NCBI RefSeq assembly: GCF_018336935.1
Contig: NZ_CP068771.1
Location: 2,480,001-2,544,000, forward strand
Direction: 5' to 3'
DNA length: 64,000 nt
Source: Serratia plymuthica
GTDB lineage: Bacteria; Pseudomonadota; Gammaproteobacteria; Enterobacterales; Enterobacteriaceae
Shown: in pieces, positions 18,450-26,347 of the stretch
Layout of the letters: the number at the start of each line of letters is the position of its first letter
Numbering within the stretch: the first letter of the stretch is position 1
Position numbers and translations under genes: made by a program
The notes under the pieces: generated by a model
Seen by the model: the letters and a program-made list of their open reading frames with translations, nothing else
Told to the model about the DNA's origin: nothing
Database searches by the model: none

Positions 18450-18533
18450 ATGAACCGATTAATCTGGGCTATCGTTATATCATTACTGATCGTCTGCATG
18501 CTGCTCTACATCATGACCGGCGCCAAGGTCTGA
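18450..18533 (+). CDS. 27-residue single-pass membrane protein
   Basis: The ATG at 18450 opens a 27-codon frame, MNRLIWAIVISLLIVCMLLY followed by IMTGAKV and TGA. It is one hydrophobic segment of about 20 residues with a basic residue at each end. AGGGA lies 8 bases upstream. The small lipoprotein gene starts 70 bases further on, on the same strand, so the two may be cotranscribed. I do not recognise the family. The composition (start, ribosome site, membrane segment, clean stop) makes it a good candidate for a real small protein, but length alone cannot prove it. Confidence 0.45.
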   Translation: MNRLIWAIVISLLIVCMLLYIMTGAKV

Positions 18534-18603
18534 AGCCCGACGCGACGTTCGGCAAGGGTATCCGCGGTAATGCACGGCAGTGAGATTGCTCGAGGAGAGT
18601 GAA

Positions 18604-18777
18604 ATGAAAGCGATAATCCCTGCGATGTTGATTTTTGTCCTTTCCGGCTGTATTGGCAGAGGTGGCCCGCAGGACGTGCCGCCACCGCCGGTACATAATG
18701 ATCCGCAGACCTGCAATAACTCATCCGCCAGCGCCAACAGCGACTGTTCGCAATCGGTAGTGCCGCCGATGCACTGA
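18604..18777 (+). CDS. Small lipoprotein, 57 residues
   Basis: The protein begins MKAIIPAMLIFVLSGCIGRG, a lipoprotein signal with the lipobox LSGC (cysteine at residue 16). The mature part is only about 42 residues, rich in proline, asparagine and serine, with two more cysteines (CNNSSASANSDC) that could form a disulfide. GAGGAG lies 8 bases before the ATG at 18604; the longer frame from 18580 is not needed. A glycine at +2 after some isoleucine gives no Asp inner-membrane retention signal, so outer-membrane location is likely. Function unknown. Confidence 0.65.
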   Translation: MKAIIPAMLIFVLSGCIGRGGPQDVPPPPVHNDPQTCNNSSASANSDCSQSVVPPMH

Positions 18778-18786
18778 TCGGCGGAC

Positions 18787-18819
18787 TGGCGGGCCACCGA
18801 GAAACGCGCCGGCCCGCCA
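18787..18819. terminator. Hairpin between convergent lipoprotein and MscS-type genes
   Basis: TGGCGGGCC (18787-18795) pairs perfectly with GGCCCGCCA (18811-18819). It lies 9 bases after the lipoprotein stop and 14 bases beyond the end of the channel gene, so it may serve both strands, although neither side has a strong T run. Confidence 0.5.
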
Positions 18820-18833
18820 CCCTCCGGCAAAGG

Positions 18834-21257
18834 TTAAGAAGACTGTTCTTCTTCGTTGGCCAGATTCTTCGCCTGCTGCTTCATAAACACCACTTCCTGC
18901 GGGCTGGACATATTGACCCGTTGCGCGCGCAGCAGTTTAAGAATATTAAACAGCAATTCGCTTTTGGTGGCGCCGACCATGCGCGGGCTGGCAACGTAGC
19001 CGGTCACGCTGAGGATGATGCCTTCCGGGCCGAGCTGGCTGAAACGGACATAAGGCGCCGGCGTTTCCTGAATGGCGTCATACTCCTGATAGGCGCTGAG
19101 CAGGATATTGCGCACCTGCTCAGGATCGATATCCGTCGGGAAGGTCAACGCGATGGTCACCACGCCCTGGGCGTTGCCCATGGTGGCGTTACGTACGTTC
19201 TGCGAGATCAGTTGCGAGTTGGGCACGATCATCGTCGAACGGTCGCTGAGTTGGATTTCGGTGGCGCGGATGTTAATCCGGCGCACGTCACCCTCTACGC
19301 CGCCGATACCGATCATATCGCCGACTTTCACCGGCCGTTCCGTCAGCAGGATCATGCCGGAAATAAAGTTCTTCACGATCTCTTGCAAACCAAAACCGAT
19401 ACCGACCGACAACGCACTGACAATCCACGCCAGGTTACTCCACTGGATGCCCAGCGCCGCCAGGGTAATCAGGATCAGCAGCACATAACCCACGTTGCTG
19501 AACAGCGTGACCAAGGATGCGCGGATACCGATATCCGAAATGGTTTTCGGCAACAGTTCATGGCTCAGCCAACGCTGGGTCACCCGCATGATATAGATGC
19601 CGATGGCCAGGCATATTACCGCGTTGATCAGGTTGCCGGGCACGATGTGCAGGCTCTTCAGCCCTTCGCCACTCAGAATGGCGATAATCTTGTCCAACAG
19701 CGAATTAGGCGTGGTGGTGCCGAAGGTGCCGTTAAACAGTGCGACAATCATCAGTAACAGCAAAGAACATTTGGCGATGGCGGTGAAGATTATCGCCAGC
19801 TGCTCCAAATGACGGTCCTTGAAGTTCAATGACTTCTTGAGCATTTTGCCGCTGGCGGTTTGCGGCGAGAAAATCGCGCCGCACAGATCGACGGCAAACA
19901 GCAGCAGGAAATAGAACGCCATTAGCACCAGGGCGATCCAGATCACCTGATAGGTCAGGAAACGGGCGAAAGCGATATAACCGATCAGCAGCGAGAACAG
20001 GATCACCAGCGAGCCAACCAACGTGCCCATGTGCAGCAACCCGCTGATGGTGGAACGTTTCTCGACGTGTTCACCCTGTTGCTCCAGCTTGCGGCGGATG
20101 CGTTGGGCGTGCAGCGGCATCGCCAGCAGCACCATGCCGATCAATCCGGCCACCAGGCCATTGCCGAAAATGGTCGCGGCCAGGCTGGCGCTCACCACGT
20201 TATTGATTTGTTCAATGGTACCGAATGCCAGCGCCAACCCAGCCAGCAACGGCGAGAAGAAACGCAGGCCGGAGGCGACGGCGTCGTCCAGCGAGGCCAA
20301 ACGCCATGACGGGCGGTTAAGCGAAAGCGTCGCACGGCCCAGTCCGGCGATCAGCGCGCAGAAGATCCCCAGCCGATTAAACCCCTCGGCGAAATCCTCC
20401 AGCATGGGCGGCAGCGGCTGCACGCGGGTAAAGGTGAGATACACCAGATTCAACGCGATGCTGGTGGTGATGACCGTGACGCTGACGGTCACCATCGCCA
20501 TAAAGCTGCGGCGCAAACGCCCGTCCGGCAGATAACGAATGCTCACCCAGGCCAGGAAACGTTCGGAGAAATAACGCCCCCATGACCAGATAACGACCGC
20601 CAATAGCAGCAGGCCAAGGGTGCCGTAGCGCCATTCCTCCTGCCAACTGGCATCCCACGCCTCTTTCATGGCGACATTGAACTGATCCAGCCGCTGTGCG
20701 TCATCGTCCGTAGGTTGCACGATCGGCGACCAGAATTTGCCCCCCAATACGCTGCCGGTATTTAGCGCCAGCTGGGTTTTGAACGCCACCCGGCGCATAT
20801 CACCGATTTGCTGCCCCAGATCCAGCACACCGGCTTTCATCTCTTGCGCGCGTTTTACCGCATCATCCAGCTGCTTTTTGCTGTTATTCAACGCGTTGCG
20901 CTGTTGTACCACGGCTGCGGTTTCAGGCATCGAACCGGCGGCGGGTTGCGGGCCCAGGACGTCCAGCTGCCCCTGCAGCTTTTCCTGCGCCGGTTGCAGG
21001 TCGGTTGCCAGTTTTTCCAGCCCCGCGGCCAGCTCGTCGGTGGTCTGCCTCAGCTTAATGAGCTGGGTGTCGTTGCTGGCCTTGGAGACCTGCTGTTTGA
21101 TGCTATCCAACTGTTTTTGGTAATTTTTCAACGCGGTGGCGGCATCCGGCGCGCTGATGGCAACAGGGTCATCCTGAGCGGCAACGCTGGTCAGCGGCGC
21201 CAACTGCAACCCAAACAGCAGGAACAGGAAAAGAATGATCTGACGGGGTTTTAACAT
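18834..21257 (-). CDS. Large MscS-family mechanosensitive channel (DUF3772-containing)
   Basis: This is an 807-residue inner-membrane channel. After a signal sequence (residues 1-27, ending SVAAQD) comes a periplasmic coiled-coil-rich section (about 30-170, KNYQKQLDSIKQQVSK...), which corresponds to the DUF3772 domain. About ten hydrophobic segments then lead to the MscS pore and vestibule near the C-terminus: WIVSALSVGIGFGLQEIVKN, followed by LTERPVKVGDMIGIGGVEGD. This type releases solutes upon hypo-osmotic stress. I preferred the ATG at 21257, which places the signal peptide at the start; the open frame reaches back to 21299. The long N-terminal domain resembles MscK/MscM but the DUF3772 type is a separate group. 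Confidence 0.87.
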   Translation of the reverse strand: MLKPRQIILFLFLLFGLQLAPLTSVAAQDDPVAISAPDAATALKNYQKQLDSIKQQVSKASNDTQLIKLRQTTDELAAGLEKLATDLQPAQEKLQGQLDVLGPQPAAGSMPETAAVVQQRNALNNSKKQLDDAVKRAQEMKAGVLDLGQQIGDMRRVAFKTQLALNTGSVLGGKFWSPIVQPTDDDAQRLDQFNVAMKEAWDASWQEEWRYGTLGLLLLAVVIWSWGRYFSERFLAWVSIRYLPDGRLRRSFMAMVTVSVTVITTSIALNLVYLTFTRVQPLPPMLEDFAEGFNRLGIFCALIAGLGRATLSLNRPSWRLASLDDAVASGLRFFSPLLAGLALAFGTIEQINNVVSASLAATIFGNGLVAGLIGMVLLAMPLHAQRIRRKLEQQGEHVEKRSTISGLLHMGTLVGSLVILFSLLIGYIAFARFLTYQVIWIALVLMAFYFLLLFAVDLCGAIFSPQTASGKMLKKSLNFKDRHLEQLAIIFTAIAKCSLLLLMIVALFNGTFGTTTPNSLLDKIIAILSGEGLKSLHIVPGNLINAVICLAIGIYIMRVTQRWLSHELLPKTISDIGIRASLVTLFSNVGYVLLILITLAALGIQWSNLAWIVSALSVGIGFGLQEIVKNFISGMILLTERPVKVGDMIGIGGVEGDVRRINIRATEIQLSDRSTMIVPNSQLISQNVRNATMGNAQGVVTIALTFPTDIDPEQVRNILLSAYQEYDAIQETPAPYVRFSQLGPEGIILSVTGYVASPRMVGATKSELLFNILKLLRAQRVNMSSPQEVVFMKQQAKNLANEEEQSS

Positions 21258-21568
21258 AAATTCAGTGCTCGGCAATGGCATGATAGACAGACGAAACAAA
21301 CGGGCCGGTATTGATTATTTACCGGCCCGCTTGGTTAAGCATAAACTGGGATTATAATAGCTGCTTAATCTCAGCTTAAATATCAGTATTATTCCCATTC
21401 AGCACGATTATTTATGCTGCTGCGTCACCGCGCACAACGCCACCTGAAATCTGGCCGCTTTGGGTCGTTAGCCCACTGATAACCCGAGTTATTGGGTGGT
21501 GGCGTATTCTGAAGAATAACCCTATACTCAGCTCACCTATTAACCAACATTATAAAAGGAGGATTACT
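21258..21568. other. Intergenic region between the MscS-type gene and the ABC-F leader
   Basis: The region holds a strong hairpin at 21301-21329 in the 5' leader of the channel gene and, on the right, a plus-strand promoter candidate with a TATACT -10 element about 40 bases before the leader peptide at 21569. I see no protein gene in it. Confidence 0.4.
21301..21329. promoter_or_regulatory. Strong hairpin in the leader of the MscS-type gene
   Basis: CGGGCCGGTA (21301-21310) and TACCGGCCCG (21320-21329) pair perfectly over 10 bases. Read on the minus strand it is followed by TTTGTTTCG and lies 44 bases before the channel start. It may be a terminator or attenuator in the channel's leader, or the end of an upstream minus-strand transcript. 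Confidence 0.4.
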
Positions 21569-21652
21569 ATGCCGATGTGTGAATTGTTCTTTTACTCACA
21601 CTTCTATAGTAATTGCCGCTGCTCAAGCATTACCGGTATCGTGCTGCGATAA
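21569..21652 (+). CDS. Possible 27-residue leader peptide of the ABC-F gene
   Basis: A 27-codon frame, beginning MPMCELFFYSHFY and ending SITGIVLR, has an excellent ribosome site: AAAGGAGG lies 6 bases before the ATG. It ends 114 bases before the ABC-F start. The sequence between is full of hairpins, some of which use bases inside the peptide's own reading frame. This is the layout of leader-peptide attenuation, which controls several antibiotic-resistance ABC-F genes in other bacteria. The residues (four aromatic in a short run) do not match a leader I know. It could alternatively be a free-standing small gene. Confidence 0.5.
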   Translation: MPMCELFFYSHFYSNCRCSSITGIVLR

Positions 21653-21748
21653 CCCAGGCTTGAGCGAAGCTTACTAAAATCTGAGTCCCTTCCCTCCGGC
21701 TTACCGGGTTGTCGTCAGCGATGTTTGACGATAGGCATTTGCATGCCT
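21621..21748 (+). promoter_or_regulatory. Series of RNA hairpins between leader peptide and ABC-F gene
   Basis: Four stems can be seen. GCTCAAGC (21621-21628, inside the leader peptide frame) pairs with GCTTGAGC (21658-21665) and encloses a smaller stem around GGTATCG/CGATAACC that spans the leader stop codon. TCGTCA (21712-21717) pairs with TGACGA (21726-21731). AGGCAT (21733-21738) pairs with ATGCCT (21743-21748), ending 18 bases before the ABC-F start. A ribosome stalled on the leader would open the first stem. No strong T run is present, so any control would more likely act on translation. Confidence 0.4.
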
Positions 21749-21766
21749 GTAACTCTCGAGTAAGCA

Positions 21767-23494
21767 ATGAGCACATTATTATCTGCACAATCCGTCGGTT
21801 ACGACAACGCGTTCGGCCCACTGCTGGCTGAGGTTTCCTTCGGCCTGAAAAAAGGCGATCGCATCGGTTTAATCGGCCACAACGGCTGCGGCAAAAGCAC
21901 CCTGCTTAAAATCCTCAGCGGCGCCCTGCCCGCCAGTACCGGCAGCGTTACCCTCTCTCACCAATGCCTGATGGCGCGAGTGGAACAACATCTTCCCGCC
22001 GAATTGCATGGCTGCACCCTGCTGGATGCGGTACTGGCGCGCCTGCCGGAAAACCAGCGCGCCTGCGAAAGTTGGCAGGCGGAAGTCCTGTTGACCAGCC
22101 TGGGGTTTGCTGCGTCCTGCTGGACACTGACCGCCGGCACCCTGAGCGGCGGCCAGCATACCCGCCTGCTGCTGGCGCGTGCGCTGATCCGCCGGCCGGA
22201 CCTGCTGTTGCTGGATGAACCCAGCAACCATCTGGATCTGCCGACGCTGTTGTGGCTGGAGCGGTTCCTGCAAAACTGGTCGGGCAGCTTCGTGCTGGTT
22301 TCCCACGACCGCTACCTGCTGGACAAGGTGACCAACTGCACCTGGATCCTGCGCGACAAAACCCTGCAGTTCTTCCGCTTGCCCTGCTCTGCGGCGCGTC
22401 AGGCGCTGGCGGAGAAGGATGCGGCGGATACGCATCGCCGCCAGGCGGAGCAAAAGGAGATCGACCGGGTGGAAAAAAGCGCCCAGCGGCTGGCGGTCTG
22501 GGGACGGGTGTACGACAACGAGGATCTGGCCCGCAAGGCCAAACAGATGGAAAAACGGGTCGACCGCCTGAAAGAAGATCAAACGCAACTGACGGCCGCT
22601 ACCCAGTGGCGGCTCCGGCTGCGGGGCGAAGCCCTGGACGCCGATCGCCTGTTGGCCCTGCCGCAGCTGGATGTACGCCCGGCAGCCGATGCACCGGTGC
22701 TGTTTCGCCTGGCGCACCTGCGGGTGAAAAGCGGCGATCGCATCGCCATCGTTGGCCGTAACGGCTGCGGTAAATCCTCGCTGTTGCAGCATCTGTGGCG
22801 GGAATACCAAAGCGCCGTTTCCGGTGAGGTGGTATTTCACCCCAGGGTGCGCATCGGGTATTACGATCAGAGCCTCCAGCAGTTGCAGGATGGCGATACG
22901 CTGAGCGAGGCGTTGACGCACTTCGCTCCGCTGACCGAAGAGCAGCGCAAAATGGCGCTGATTGGTGCCGGTTTCCCTTACCTGCGCCATCAGCAGCGGA
23001 TCGGCACCCTGAGCGGCGGCGAGCGTTCGCGCCTGCTGTTTGTCGGCCTGACGCTGGCCAACCATTCGCTGTTGCTGCTCGACGAGCCGACCAACCATCT
23101 GGACATGGAAGGCAAAGAGGAGCTGGCGGAAACCCTGCGTGAGTTTGCCGGCGCGGTGATGCTGGTCACTCACGACCGGATGTTGATAGAAAACAGCTGT
23201 AACCGCTTCTGGCTGATTGATCATCAACGCCTGGAAGAGTGGCAGGAGCTGGACCCGGTCTATGCCCGGCTGGCGGAAGAACCCGGTGCCGAGCCAGCAG
23301 CGGCCAGGCAAACCGCCGCCGGCGACAGCGACGGCTTACACCATGACGAAGAGCGGTTGTTGGCCTGCCTGTTCGAACTCGAGGCTAAACTGCAGGAGGA
23401 TTTGGCGCGTAAAACCAGCCACCAAAAACCGGCGTTGCAACGGCAATGGCGCAACGAAATTGCTGAAATCACCGTCCTGCTGAAGCTAGACTGA
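21767..23494 (+). CDS. ABC-F family ATPase (ribosome-associated type)
   Basis: This is a 575-residue protein with two ABC ATPase domains and no membrane segments, the hallmark of the ABC-F family that acts on ribosomes. Domain 1 has Walker A GHNGCGKST, signature LSGGQHTRLLLARAL and Walker B LLLLDEPSNHLD. Domain 2 has Walker A GRNGCGKSS, signature LSGGERSRLLFVGLTL and LLLLDEPTNHLD. Between them is a charged linker (about residues 210-275). The C-terminus ends in a short acidic and basic helix. It is neither clearly EttA nor Uup nor YheS by the blocks I can compare. The possible leader-peptide arrangement upstream suggests induction by a ribosome-targeting signal. Confidence 0.88.
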   Translation: MSTLLSAQSVGYDNAFGPLLAEVSFGLKKGDRIGLIGHNGCGKSTLLKILSGALPASTGSVTLSHQCLMARVEQHLPAELHGCTLLDAVLARLPENQRACESWQAEVLLTSLGFAASCWTLTAGTLSGGQHTRLLLARALIRRPDLLLLDEPSNHLDLPTLLWLERFLQNWSGSFVLVSHDRYLLDKVTNCTWILRDKTLQFFRLPCSAARQALAEKDAADTHRRQAEQKEIDRVEKSAQRLAVWGRVYDNEDLARKAKQMEKRVDRLKEDQTQLTAATQWRLRLRGEALDADRLLALPQLDVRPAADAPVLFRLAHLRVKSGDRIAIVGRNGCGKSSLLQHLWREYQSAVSGEVVFHPRVRIGYYDQSLQQLQDGDTLSEALTHFAPLTEEQRKMALIGAGFPYLRHQQRIGTLSGGERSRLLFVGLTLANHSLLLLDEPTNHLDMEGKEELAETLREFAGAVMLVTHDRMLIENSCNRFWLIDHQRLEEWQELDPVYARLAEEPGAEPAAARQTAAGDSDGLHHDEERLLACLFELEAKLQEDLARKTSHQKPALQRQWRNEIAEITVLLKLD

Positions 23495-23501
23495 CCCTCA
23501 C

Positions 23502-23523
23502 AGGCCGCCTGTTCTGGCGGCCT
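23502..23523 (+). terminator. Terminator after the ABC-F gene
   Basis: AGGCCGCC (23502-23509) pairs with GGCGGCCT (23516-23523) around TGTTCT, followed by TATTAT, 8 bases after the stop codon. Confidence 0.7.
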
Positions 23524-23559
23524 TATTATCCCCGCTACAGGCTTGCCGGGGGCGCTTGA

Positions 23560-23922
23560 TCAAATCCAGACATCGTTGACCGCCGTGCGCTCTCCCCGTT
23601 CGTCACCGGTGTTCAACACGCCGCGAGGTTCGATAAGCATCAGTTGGGTTTCGATCTCGGCAGAGGTTTTGTGTTCGATGCCGCGCGGGACCACATACAT
23701 CTCTCCCGCATTGACCAGCACATGGCCATCGCGAAAATCAATGCGTAAAACGCCGTCCAACACCATAAGGGTTTCATCGGTGTCGGCATGCGTATGCCAG
23801 ACGAAGTCTCCCTGAATTTTGACCACTTTAAACTGATAGTCATTCATCTCGGCAATCACCTTCGGCTGCCATTGTTCAGAAAACAGAGAGAGTTTATGAG
23901 CGAAATTAATAGGTTGATGCAT
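23560..23922 (-). CDS. Cupin-domain protein
   Basis: This is a 120-residue single-domain cupin. Motif 1 is WHTHADTDETLMVLDG, with the two histidines and the glutamate that bind a metal. Motif 2 is GEMYVVPRGIEHKT. Proteins like this are small sensors or enzymes (isomerases, dioxygenases) and the substrate cannot be deduced. It lies downstream of an AraC-type gene on the same strand, with 80 bases between them, so the two could share control. The protein has no signal peptide. Confidence 0.8.
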   Translation of the reverse strand: MHQPINFAHKLSLFSEQWQPKVIAEMNDYQFKVVKIQGDFVWHTHADTDETLMVLDGVLRIDFRDGHVLVNAGEMYVVPRGIEHKTSAEIETQLMLIEPRGVLNTGDERGERTAVNDVWI

Positions 23923-24002
23923 TTTCAGGCTCCTTGGTTAACAGGAACCCAGCATAGTTGCCCCAGCGGGCGGCAATCTTGAATGATTGTGCAACTTCTG
24001 GC

Positions 24003-24815
24003 TCAACTTCCGTTGATAAACCTCAGCCAGCGGCCAGGAGAAACGCCAAAATTGCTGATGAATTGGCGCGTCATGTGGCTTTGATCCGCAAATCCTGCAT
24101 CGATTGCAATATCGGCCAGATGATGGCCCGCCAACATCCGCCGTCTGCAATGTTCGAGACGGCGCATAGTGACGTAGCGGTAAGGACTGGTGCCAAACAG
24201 CACCCGAAAATCCCGGCTCAGACTCCAGCGATCTCGGCCGCTGATCACAGCCAGCTCATCCAGGGTAATATTTTTATCGAAACAGGAATGGATATATTCC
24301 CTTGCCCTTTCAGCCGCCTGGTAGTCAAACGCTCGCCGTTGATAACGCTGCCCCCCGACAGTGGCCAGGGTCTGCGCCAGGTCATAAAGCGCATCCTCTT
24401 CCTCAAGCGTTTCAAAGGGATCGTCCATGGCCCTGAGCAAGGGTTGAGCCGCGGCAAAGAGCCTTGGGTCATCGGAAAGACCGCCCGGAATAAAGGGCAA
24501 CGGCTTGCCGCCGAGTATCTTTTGGATCAATGCAGGTTCGATATAAACCATGCGGTATTGAAACCCCGCTTGCGTACCCGCCTCTCCGTCATGTAGCTCA
24601 TCCGGATGCAATACCAGGGTGCCGCCGGGCAAGCTATGGCGCCTGCCGCCGCGATAGTTGAAACTTTGCACACCGGACAACGTGCGGCCGATGGCGTAGG
24701 TATCGTGGCGATGGAGCTCATATCCGTGGCCGCCGAAAAAAGCTTCGATACGCTCAATTTGCAGTGGGGACCGGGCCGGTTTTACCCAATCTTGCAGGTT
24801 TTTACTTCGTGACAT
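24003..24815 (-). CDS. AraC-family transcriptional regulator
   Basis: This is a 270-residue regulator. The N-terminal half is an AraC-type cupin sensor (YELHRHDTYAIGRTLSGVQ, then LHPDELHDGEAG). The C-terminal half (about 165-270) carries the two helix-turn-helix motifs, with SGRDRWSLSRDFRVLFGTSP and then the HLADIAIDAGFADQSHMTRQF block. It is a paralogue of the regulator at 39228-40055; both share the HPDELH(D/T)GEA line, a group often found beside exporters or small metabolic genes. The likely targets are the downstream cupin gene or the divergent M24 peptidase gene, with 266 bases between the starts. Confidence 0.87.
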   Translation of the reverse strand: MSRSKNLQDWVKPARSPLQIERIEAFFGGHGYELHRHDTYAIGRTLSGVQSFNYRGGRRHSLPGGTLVLHPDELHDGEAGTQAGFQYRMVYIEPALIQKILGGKPLPFIPGGLSDDPRLFAAAQPLLRAMDDPFETLEEEDALYDLAQTLATVGGQRYQRRAFDYQAAERAREYIHSCFDKNITLDELAVISGRDRWSLSRDFRVLFGTSPYRYVTMRRLEHCRRRMLAGHHLADIAIDAGFADQSHMTRQFISNFGVSPGRWLRFINGS

Positions 24816-25081
24816 GGGGAGATACCTGCATCTGTCGAGACAACGAGACTCTATTGATAATCGTTAAAGATCGGGTTGGCTAGTAGTTCCCGTTAAAAAA
24901 GACCATTTAACACAATGAAATCGATATCCCGGCATTGACGGCGTTGGGGAAAAGCATTGTGCCGTAATCGCTACCTTTCCTGTCTATTGGTGCCAAGTAT
25001 TGCCGCCGCATTTTATTTATGATGGGACTAAGCACGCTGGGATATTGGCCCTGATATTGAACATTCCGCGAGGAGAAAAAC

Positions 25082-26308
25082 ATGGCTGCAGGTATTGGCG
25101 GTTGCACGCCGCAACAGGCTCTGGAACAGTTGCAACCCTTAACGGACAACCCGCCCGCAATCGCCGGCGGCGAGTATCGACAACGCATTCGGCACGCGCA
25201 GCGTCTGATGCGCGAAAACGACATTGATGCCTGTTATATCAATGCCGGCAACAATCTACTGTATTTTACCGGGACCTCTTGGTCGCCCAGCGAACGTATG
25301 GTGGGCGCAGTGATCCCGGCCGAAGGTGAAATCGCTTATATTGCGCCCTGGTTTGAGATAGGCACCTTCAAAGATGCGCAAGTCATCGAAGCCGAAATAT
25401 TCAGCTGGCATGAGGAGGAAGATCCCTACCAGCTGTTCTTCACCCTGCTGGCGTCTTATGGGCTGACGGGCGCGGGCAGGCGGCGCAAGGTGGCGATTTG
25501 CGAAACCGCGTCGGTAACGCTGTTCCTCGGCCTGCAGCAGTACGCCGGCGATATTGAACTGATCGGCGCACAAACCATCACCGGTCACTGCCGCAGCCGC
25601 AAATCGGCGACGGAAATCGCACTGATGCAGACTGCGAATAACATTACCCTGAGAGTACAGCAGGCGGCGGCCAGCATTTTGCACCCGGGTATCACCGCCA
25701 GCGAACTCATCGATTTCGTTGATAAAGCCCACCGCAAAATGGGCACCACCGGCTCTTACTTCTGTATTGCACTCTTCGGTTCCGATAGCGCATTCCCGCA
25801 TGGTGTGAAAGAACCCAAGCCTCTGCGGGACAACGATATCGTGCTACTGGATACCGGTTGCCGATATAAGGGATATTTGTCCGATATCACCCGCACCTAT
25901 GTGTACGGCGAACCCAACGCCCGCCAACGTTTCGCCTGGCAAGCGGAGCATGAAGCGCAGGCTGCGGCGTTTGCCGTTATCGCGCCTGGCGTGCCCTGCC
26001 ATAAAGTGGACGACGCGGCACGCGAAGTCCTGGCCTCTCATGGCTTCGGGCCGGATTATCAGTTGCCGGGCTTGCCGCATCGCACCGGACACGGTATCGG
26101 GCTGGACATTCATGAAGCGCCGTATCTGGTCCGCAAACGGCAGGAACAGCTCGATGTTGGCATGTGTGCCAGCATCGAACCCATGCTATGTCTACCTGGC
26201 GAGTTCGGCATCCGCCTTGAGGATCATTTTTACGTTACTGAAGGCGGAGCACACTGGTTTACCCCGCCGGCAAAATCCCTCGATGATCCTTTCGATCTGG
26301 CATCCTGA
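25082..26308 (+). CDS. M24-family metallopeptidase (Xaa-Pro dipeptidase-like)
   Basis: This 408-residue protein has a creatinase/prolidase N-terminal domain (about 30-165) and a pita-bread catalytic domain (about 180-395). All five metal ligands are present: D257 in LLDTGCRY, D268 in LSDITRTY, H337 in HRTGHGIGLD, E366 in ASIEPML and E380 in GIRLEDHF. It should be an active cytosolic dinuclear metallopeptidase removing or splitting Xaa-Pro dipeptides, or a related amidinohydrolase. The ATG at 25082 has GCGAGGAG seven bases upstream. It stands alone, divergent from the AraC gene. Confidence 0.88.
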   Translation: MAAGIGGCTPQQALEQLQPLTDNPPAIAGGEYRQRIRHAQRLMRENDIDACYINAGNNLLYFTGTSWSPSERMVGAVIPAEGEIAYIAPWFEIGTFKDAQVIEAEIFSWHEEEDPYQLFFTLLASYGLTGAGRRRKVAICETASVTLFLGLQQYAGDIELIGAQTITGHCRSRKSATEIALMQTANNITLRVQQAAASILHPGITASELIDFVDKAHRKMGTTGSYFCIALFGSDSAFPHGVKEPKPLRDNDIVLLDTGCRYKGYLSDITRTYVYGEPNARQRFAWQAEHEAQAAAFAVIAPGVPCHKVDDAAREVLASHGFGPDYQLPGLPHRTGHGIGLDIHEAPYLVRKRQEQLDVGMCASIEPMLCLPGEFGIRLEDHFYVTEGGAHWFTPPAKSLDDPFDLAS

Positions 26309-26347
26309 CCTCTGCCTTGCGGCCACCCACCGTCGCCGCATGCAGGC

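Noticed and set aside
18257..18499. 80-codon minus-strand frame upstream of the EIIB gene
   Set aside because: No ribosome site or family, overlapping the 27-residue plus-strand frame, which is better supported.
21869..23311. 480-codon open frame on the minus strand opposite the ABC-F gene
   Set aside because: It lies entirely inside the two ATPase domains, has no family features and is a by-product of the high GC content.
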